From Bacillota bacterium (GTDB taxonomy: Bacteria; Bacillota; Bacilli; Bacillales; Cytobacillaceae), in the NCBI GenBank assembly GCA_030705745.1, contig JAUZPT010000016.1:1-18273 (forward strand): a DNA stretch of 18,273 nt, written 5' to 3'. Position numbers and translations under genes: made by a program. This document shows positions 14,056 to 18,273 of the stretch, piece by piece. How positions within the stretch are numbered: the stretch's first letter is position 1; each line of letters opens with the position of its first letter. The notes below the pieces were generated by a model. That model did no database searches and had not been told where the DNA came from. It was given only the letters and a program-made list of their open reading frames with translations.

Positions 14056-14086
14056 GGATCATTCAATGGATTAAGGAGGAGTACAT

Positions 14087-15226
14087 ATGACAGAGGATAT
14101 GAATCAGGTTGAAGTAAGGAATTTCGAGGTGGGTGACAAAGTTACAGGACAAGTTACAAAAGTGGAAGAAAAACAAGTACTCGTAAATATTCAAGGCAGC
14201 AAACTCGATGGAATTATCCCAATTAGCGAGCTATCCAGCTTGCATGTTGAAAAAGCTTCGGATGCCGTTTCAGAAGGGGACGAATTGGACCTTGAAGTGT
14301 TAAAGGTTGAGGAAGAGGCATTGGTTTTGTCAAAAAGAAAAGTGGATGCCGAAAAAGCGTGGGACGTCCTTGAGCTAAAATTTAAAAGCGGAGAAATCTT
14401 TGAAACGGAAGTAAAAGATGTTGTTAAAGGTGGCCTTGTTGTTGATCTCGGCGTACGTGGATTTGTTCCTGCATCACTTGTAGAAGCTCATTTTGTCGAA
14501 GATTTTTCAGATTATAAAGGAAAGCATCTTTCTTTTAAAATCGTTGAATTGGAAAAGGATAAAAACAGGCTGATACTGTCCCATCGCGCCGTAGTAGAAG
14601 CAGAAAAAGGGAAGAAAAAACAGAATTTGCTTGAATCGCTTCAAACTGGCCAGGTTATGGAGGGCACCGTTCAAAGAATCACCGACTTTGGAGCCTTTGT
14701 TGATATCGGCGGTATCGATGGCCTCGTCCATATTTCACAATTGTCTCATGAACATGTAGATAAGCCGTCTGACGTGGTAAATGAAGGCCAAAAGGTTCAT
14801 GTGAAGGTTTTAAATGTTGATAGGGATAATGAGAGAATATCGTTGTCCATTAAGGAAACACAGCCTGGACCTTGGGCTGACATTTCCTCAAAAGCCCCAA
14901 AAGGGAGCACTTTGGATGGTACTGTTAAACGCCTCGTTTCATACGGAGCATTTGTAGAAGTATTCCCTGGTGTGGAGGGTCTTGTCCATATTTCTCAAAT
15001 CGCCCATAAGCATATCGGAACTCCTCATGAAGTGTTAAAGGAAGGCCAAGCAATCAAGGTTAAAGTTCTTGAAGTTAATGAACAGGAACAGCGTCTTTCT
15101 TTAAGTATCAAGGAACTCCTTGAAAAGGAAGCTGATGCTTCGTTTGAGTATGAGCTTCCCGAGGAATCAAAAGGGTTTCAGCTTGGTGAAATGATCGGTG
15201 ATCAATTAAAGAATCTTAGAAAATAA
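14087..15226 (+). CDS. ypfD: S1 RNA-binding domain protein, ribosomal protein S1 homologue YpfD
   Basis: The 379-residue protein has four tandem S1 (OB-fold) repeats at about 14-84, 101-168, 187-256 and 273-342. Repeats three and four have the classic core (GTVQRITDFGAFVDIGGIDG and GTVKRLVSYGAFVEVFPGVEG, each followed by LVHISQ). Repeats one and two are more divergent, as in other low-G+C Gram-positive S1 homologues, which are shorter than the six-domain E. coli protein. It binds RNA, probably with ribosomes, but the B. subtilis homologue is not essential. AAGGAGGAG lies just before ATG 14087. It is often annotated rpsA. Confidence 0.92.
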   Translation: MTEDMNQVEVRNFEVGDKVTGQVTKVEEKQVLVNIQGSKLDGIIPISELSSLHVEKASDAVSEGDELDLEVLKVEEEALVLSKRKVDAEKAWDVLELKFKSGEIFETEVKDVVKGGLVVDLGVRGFVPASLVEAHFVEDFSDYKGKHLSFKIVELEKDKNRLILSHRAVVEAEKGKKKQNLLESLQTGQVMEGTVQRITDFGAFVDIGGIDGLVHISQLSHEHVDKPSDVVNEGQKVHVKVLNVDRDNERISLSIKETQPGPWADISSKAPKGSTLDGTVKRLVSYGAFVEVFPGVEGLVHISQIAHKHIGTPHEVLKEGQAIKVKVLEVNEQEQRLSLSIKELLEKEADASFEYELPEESKGFQLGEMIGDQLKNLRK

Positions 15227-15238
15227 TGGTGATATGCT

Positions 15239-16291
15239 TTGTCCAGATCAAAAAGAAAAATAGATCATATCCGCTACGCGCTCGAAGAGGATATGATAAA
15301 TCAATCAGCTTTTGAAGATATCAAGTTTATTCACTGTAGCTTACCAAATTCCAAAGTCGCAGATGTTCGATTGGACAACAAGCTTGGCGAACTTTTAATA
15401 AGTTCGCCTCTTTTTATCAATGCGATGACGGGTGGAGGCGGAGAAAAAACTTATCGAATTAATAAAGACCTTGCCATGGCTGCGAAAAGAACAGGGTTGG
15501 CAATGGCTGTTGGATCTCAAATGGCAGCAATTCGAGATCCTCAGGAACGAAAGACATATGAAATAGTAAGGCGTGAAAATCCGGATGGAATTATTCTGGC
15601 GAATTTGGGAAGTGAGGCTTCACCAGAACATGCAAAAGAAGCAATAGACATGGTTCGTGCGGATGCTCTTCAAATTCACCTGAATGTCATACAGGAATTG
15701 ACGATGCCTGAAGGAGATCGAGATTTTACTGACGCATTAAAAAGGATTGAACGAATCGTTAATCAGATCCAGGTTCCTGTAATCGTGAAGGAAACTGGGT
15801 TCGGAATGAGCAAGGAAACAGTTTCGATTCTATCATCCATTGGGGTTTCGTACGTGGATATAAGCGGGTTTGGTGGGACGAATTTCGCAAAAATCGAAAA
15901 CAGGCGTAGGGAGCATCCTTTTCCATTTTTTGATCAATGGGGAATTCCGACGGCCATATCAATTCTGGAGGCTACACACTTTTTCCCTACTATTTCAGTT
16001 ATCGGCTCGGGTGGAATCCATTCCAGCCTGGATATAGCAAAAGGTTTGGCCTCAGGGGCAAATGCTATAGGGATGGCTGGGCCATTGTTAAGGATTTTGA
16101 ACCAATCAGGCCTGGAGGGTCTGGTAAGCCACATTGATAAGCTTCATGAAGAATTAACCTTCATAATGGCTGCCTTAGGTGCGCTAACGATACCAGAACT
16201 TCAAAAAATTCCAATTATGATTTCCGGAAATACCTTTCACTGGCTTGAACAAAGGGGTATCGACACAAAACTATATTGCTCAAGAAAATAA
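15239..16291 (+). CDS. fni: Type 2 isopentenyl-diphosphate isomerase
   Basis: The 350-residue FMN- and NADPH-dependent enzyme interconverts isopentenyl and dimethylallyl diphosphate. Family landmarks are RKIDHI (6-11), the FMN-binding NAMTGGG (61-67), HLNVIQE (147-153, with Gln152 and the likely Mg2+ ligand Glu153), KETGFGMS (184-191), DISGFGGTNFAKIE (207-220) and the FMN-phosphate loop GSGGIHSSLDIAKGLASGA (256-274). The start is TTG 15239, preceded by GGTGAT; it gives the normal N-terminus MSRSKRKIDHI. It follows ypfD after 12 bases and so is probably cotranscribed. It ends at a strong terminator. Confidence 0.95.
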   Translation: MSRSKRKIDHIRYALEEDMINQSAFEDIKFIHCSLPNSKVADVRLDNKLGELLISSPLFINAMTGGGGEKTYRINKDLAMAAKRTGLAMAVGSQMAAIRDPQERKTYEIVRRENPDGIILANLGSEASPEHAKEAIDMVRADALQIHLNVIQELTMPEGDRDFTDALKRIERIVNQIQVPVIVKETGFGMSKETVSILSSIGVSYVDISGFGGTNFAKIENRRREHPFPFFDQWGIPTAISILEATHFFPTISVIGSGGIHSSLDIAKGLASGANAIGMAGPLLRILNQSGLEGLVSHIDKLHEELTFIMAALGALTIPELQKIPIMISGNTFHWLEQRGIDTKLYCSRK

Positions 16292-16292
16292 T

Positions 16293-16337
16293 AATGCAAA
16301 AAGCTCTCGTTTTACGAGAGCTTTTTGCATTGTTTTT
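16293..16337. terminator. Strong, probably bidirectional terminator between fni and ypzI
   Basis: An 18-bp perfect stem (16293-16310 with 16314-16331, arms AATGCAAAAAGCTCTCGT and its complement) closes on three T residues. On the plus strand TTTTT follows (16333-16337). On the minus strand the tail ATTATTTTC also suits termination. The two flanking genes converge on it. Confidence 0.9.
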
Positions 16338-16363
16338 GAAAAATAAGGAATGCATTTCAATTA

Positions 16364-16501
16364 CTATTTTCCATCGTTTAATTCCCTTGCTTCTTCAGGG
16401 CTTTGCAATTTCGTTGAACCAGCGTAATGGAGTGCTTGATCTCTATCTGATTCGACTCGCCTGCTCGCTTTTAATTTTTTCTCTTGACGATCTCTTCCCA
16501 T
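16364..16501 (-). CDS. ypzI: Small YpzI-family protein
   Basis: A 45-codon gene reads MGRDRQEKKLKASRRVESDR and then DQALHYAGSTKLQSPEEARE to LNDGK. It is highly charged, with no membrane segment. It resembles YpzI of B. subtilis, a protein of about 40 residues lying between ypfD/fni and yphA, here in the same place. GGAGGTG (minus strand, 16508-16514) is a near-perfect ribosome-binding site seven bases from the ATG. A SigmaG-like promoter lies just upstream, so forespore expression is likely. Its function is unknown. The opposite strand carries an open frame from 16276, which is a shadow. Confidence 0.85.
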   Translation of the reverse strand: MGRDRQEKKLKASRRVESDRDQALHYAGSTKLQSPEEARELNDGK

Positions 16502-16520
16502 CGTTAACACCTCCTCTATT

Positions 16521-16550
16521 TAAGATGATTCAACTTTAAAAGATTATTCA
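16521..16550 (-). promoter_or_regulatory. SigmaG/SigmaF-like promoter of ypzI
   Basis: On the minus strand TGAATA (16545-16550) is followed after 17 bases by CATCTTA (16521-16527). The -35 is a full match and the -10 matches five of seven positions of the forespore consensus CATACTA. It lies about 20 bases before the ypzI start. Confidence 0.5.
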
Positions 16551-16608
16551 AGGAAGTATGAAGTACATATTTCCTTGCCATAATGGAGATAGTAGGAGGT
16601 GGATGAAG

Positions 16609-17217
16609 ATGGAAGGACTGACATTTTATTGGGTGTCATGGTTTTTTTGGGTTTACTTGACCTTTTTTGCGAGAAAGGACTCAAAATATCGCACGAAAAT
16701 GGCAGCTGCAATTTTGTTCACAATTATTTTATCTTCATACCATTTCACAGTGCTCGGAATACAAATAGGGGTCGGAGGCATTTTTGCCATTTGTTTTTCA
16801 TACAGTTTTCTTTCAGGTGAAAAAAAACGGGTCATTTTTTATTTTTTTATATGCAACTATATAATTACAGTTGTTTATGCCACATTTCAGATGTTTGGAA
16901 TTTTTGACCCTGTACTATTTATAGTGAAAAAAGAATGGATGATGGCCATTTCACTGGCATATATAGCGATTATCCTCCAAAACACCTTTAAGGGAAGGTT
17001 AATGCTACTCATCAGTGGAACGATGCAGGGGGAGATTTTATATGCCTTTATTGTCAGTAAGTATTCGTTTTCATATATGGCCGGATCGTTTGCCTATCTG
17101 GATGTTTGCACGTTATCATCGGTATTGGTCATCGCTTGGAGTGTTCTAGAAAATGCTCGTACTTTCTTTGAAAGCCATTTTAACTTTAGTGCCAAAGAGA
17201 AACAAAATTCCTCCTGA
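16609..17217 (+). CDS. yphA: Multi-span membrane protein YphA
   Basis: A 202-residue integral membrane protein with about six hydrophobic segments and few polar loops, ending in a charged tail (FESHFNFSAKEKQNSS). Position between ypzI and der, length and the MEGLTFYW start fit YphA, which has no known function. ATG 16609 is nine bases after AGGAGG (16594-16599). The in-frame ATG at 16603 is too close to that site, and the longer frame from 16558 has no ribosome-binding site and would run through the AGGAGG. The promoter region is shared, in divergent orientation, with ypzI. Confidence 0.8.
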   Translation: MEGLTFYWVSWFFWVYLTFFARKDSKYRTKMAAAILFTIILSSYHFTVLGIQIGVGGIFAICFSYSFLSGEKKRVIFYFFICNYIITVVYATFQMFGIFDPVLFIVKKEWMMAISLAYIAIILQNTFKGRLMLLISGTMQGEILYAFIVSKYSFSYMAGSFAYLDVCTLSSVLVIAWSVLENARTFFESHFNFSAKEKQNSS

Positions 17218-17291
17218 TTATGGAAATGAATGTGTTTTGATTAATGTTTTCATTGCTAGAAAGGAATACTATTTGTTAAAATAGATAAGTT

Positions 17292-17323
17292 AGCCCTTCT
17301 GTAATAAAGGAGGGTTTCTTTTC
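17292..17323 (+). terminator. Terminator between yphA and der
   Basis: CCCTTCT (17294-17300) pairs with AGGAGGG (17308-17314) with one G-U pair and a 7-base loop, extended by AG/TT. The tail is TTTCTTTTC. It lies about 75 bases after the yphA stop. Confidence 0.7.
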
Positions 17324-17420
17324 ATTAGTGATTTGATTGAATATGAATGGATTACTTTCTTAATTTTATAAAATCAGAGTATCTTAATGAATAAATATGA
17401 TAATTGAAAGGGTGAATATT

Positions 17421-18273
17421 ATGGTGAAACCCGTTATCGCTATCGTCGGGCGTCCGAACGTAGGGAAGTCTACAATATTTAACAGGATTGTAGGTGAAAG
17501 AATTTCCATTGTTGAGGATATACCAGGAGTTACGCGCGACCGGATTTACAGTTCGGCAGAATGGCTCGCACATGATTTTAATATAATTGATACAGGCGGA
17601 ATCGACATTGGTGATGAACCGTTTCTTGAGCAAATTCGCCAGCAGGCGGAAATTGCCATCGACGAAGCAGATGTAATCATCTTTCTTACGAATGGTAGAG
17701 AAGGAGTTACAGCTGCAGATGAAGAAGTGGCAAAAATCCTTTACAAATCAAAAAAACCGATTGTGCTAGGTGTTAATAAAATTGATAATCCTGAAATGCG
17801 CGAAATGATTTACGATTTTTACTCACTTGGCTTTGGAGAGCCATTTCCAATTTCAGGATCCCATGGTTTAGGCTTGGGGGACTTGCTCGATGAAGCTGCT
17901 AAGTTTTTTCCTAAAAACAAGAACGTGGATTACGACGATGATGTCATTAAATTCAGTTTGATCGGACGTCCAAATGTAGGTAAATCTTCTTTGGTCAATG
18001 CATTATTGGGTGAAGAGAGAGTAATCGTCAGTGATATTGCGGGCACCACTCGTGATGCTGTCGATTCGTCCTACACATATAACGGTCAAGAATACGTGAT
18101 CATTGATACAGCCGGCATGCGGAAAAAAGGAAAAGTGTATGAAACAACTGAAAAATATAGTGTCCTTAGAGCATTGCGCGCGATTGAACGATCCGACGTG
18201 GTTTTAGTGGTTATTAATGCCGAGGAAGGAATCATTGAACAAGATAAAAAAATTGCTGGTTATGCGCATGAAG
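17421..18273 (+). CDS. der: Ribosome-assembly GTPase Der (EngA), 5' part
   Basis: The first 284 codons of Der, an essential tandem GTPase that helps assemble the 50S ribosomal subunit; the rest (a full protein is about 436 residues) lies beyond the window. GTPase domain 1 shows the P-loop GRPNVGKST (10-18), DTGG (57-60) and NKID (119-122). An acidic linker (about 168-174) leads to GTPase domain 2 with GRPNVGKSS (182-190) and DTAG (229-232). AAAGGGTG precedes ATG 17421. The truncation is caused only by the window edge. Confidence 0.97.
   Translation, partial: MVKPVIAIVGRPNVGKSTIFNRIVGERISIVEDIPGVTRDRIYSSAEWLAHDFNIIDTGGIDIGDEPFLEQIRQQAEIAIDEADVIIFLTNGREGVTAADEEVAKILYKSKKPIVLGVNKIDNPEMREMIYDFYSLGFGEPFPISGSHGLGLGDLLDEAAKFFPKNKNVDYDDDVIKFSLIGRPNVGKSSLVNALLGEERVIVSDIAGTTRDAVDSSYTYNGQEYVIIDTAGMRKKGKVYETTEKYSVLRALRAIERSDVVLVVINAEEGIIEQDKKIAGYAHE

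Noticed and set aside
16276..16539. Plus-strand frame of 87 codons after fni
   Set aside because: It begins inside fni, runs through an 18-bp terminator and lies opposite ypzI, which has a far better start and family match.

Overview
The window looks like chromosomal DNA of a low-G+C, endospore-forming Bacillaceae species. It carries spore-coat (cotJA-cotJB-cotJC), germination (sleB-ypeB) and bacillithiol-related (ypdA) genes. From position ~3000 onward the gene order follows, as I remember it, the Bacillus subtilis block ypbG-mecB-gudB-ypdA-(prsW)-sleB-ypeB-ypfA-ypfB-cmk-ypfD-fni-ypzI-yphA-der. I cannot place it to species. The species is not B. subtilis itself: a CarH-type regulator, an asparaginase and a plsC are inserted, prsW is reduced to a stub, and no yphB lies between yphA and der.

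Layout. 1-600 is gene-free and holds two inverted copies of a GC-rich dispersed repeat flanking ~390 bp of unassigned sequence. 634-1838 is the minus-strand cotJ operon, with a SigmaE-like promoter and a terminator. 1925-3780 holds an AcuB-like CBS-ACT protein, a small membrane protein whose ribosome-binding site lies inside a terminator stem, and a membrane-anchored metallophosphoesterase. 3784-4777 is a MerR/B12-binding regulator with the CarH cobalamin signature and a possible autoregulatory operator. 4847-6935 holds the ClpC adaptor MecB and catabolic glutamate dehydrogenase GudB. 7071-9076 holds bacillithiol-disulfide reductase YpdA and an asparaginase.

9101-9209 is a 24-codon prsW remnant and a terminator. 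9288-11455 is the bicistronic sleB-ypeB germination operon. 11559-16291 runs motI (ypfA), ypfB, cmk, plsC, the S1-domain protein ypfD and fni. ypzI (16364-16501, minus), a 45-codon gene with a SigmaG-like promoter, lies between fni and yphA. der begins at 17421 and runs off the window.

Themes. Several genes act in sporulation or germination: cotJ in the coat, SleB with YpeB in cortex hydrolysis, and probably ypzI. GudB and the asparaginase both act in amino-acid nitrogen catabolism. cmk, plsC, ypfD, fni and der are housekeeping genes of nucleotide, lipid, translation, isoprenoid and ribosome metabolism.

I see no wholly new multi-gene system. The strongest unusual items are the prsW stub, the CarH-like regulator with its own candidate operator, the opposed repeat copies, and a ribosome-binding site built into a terminator stem.
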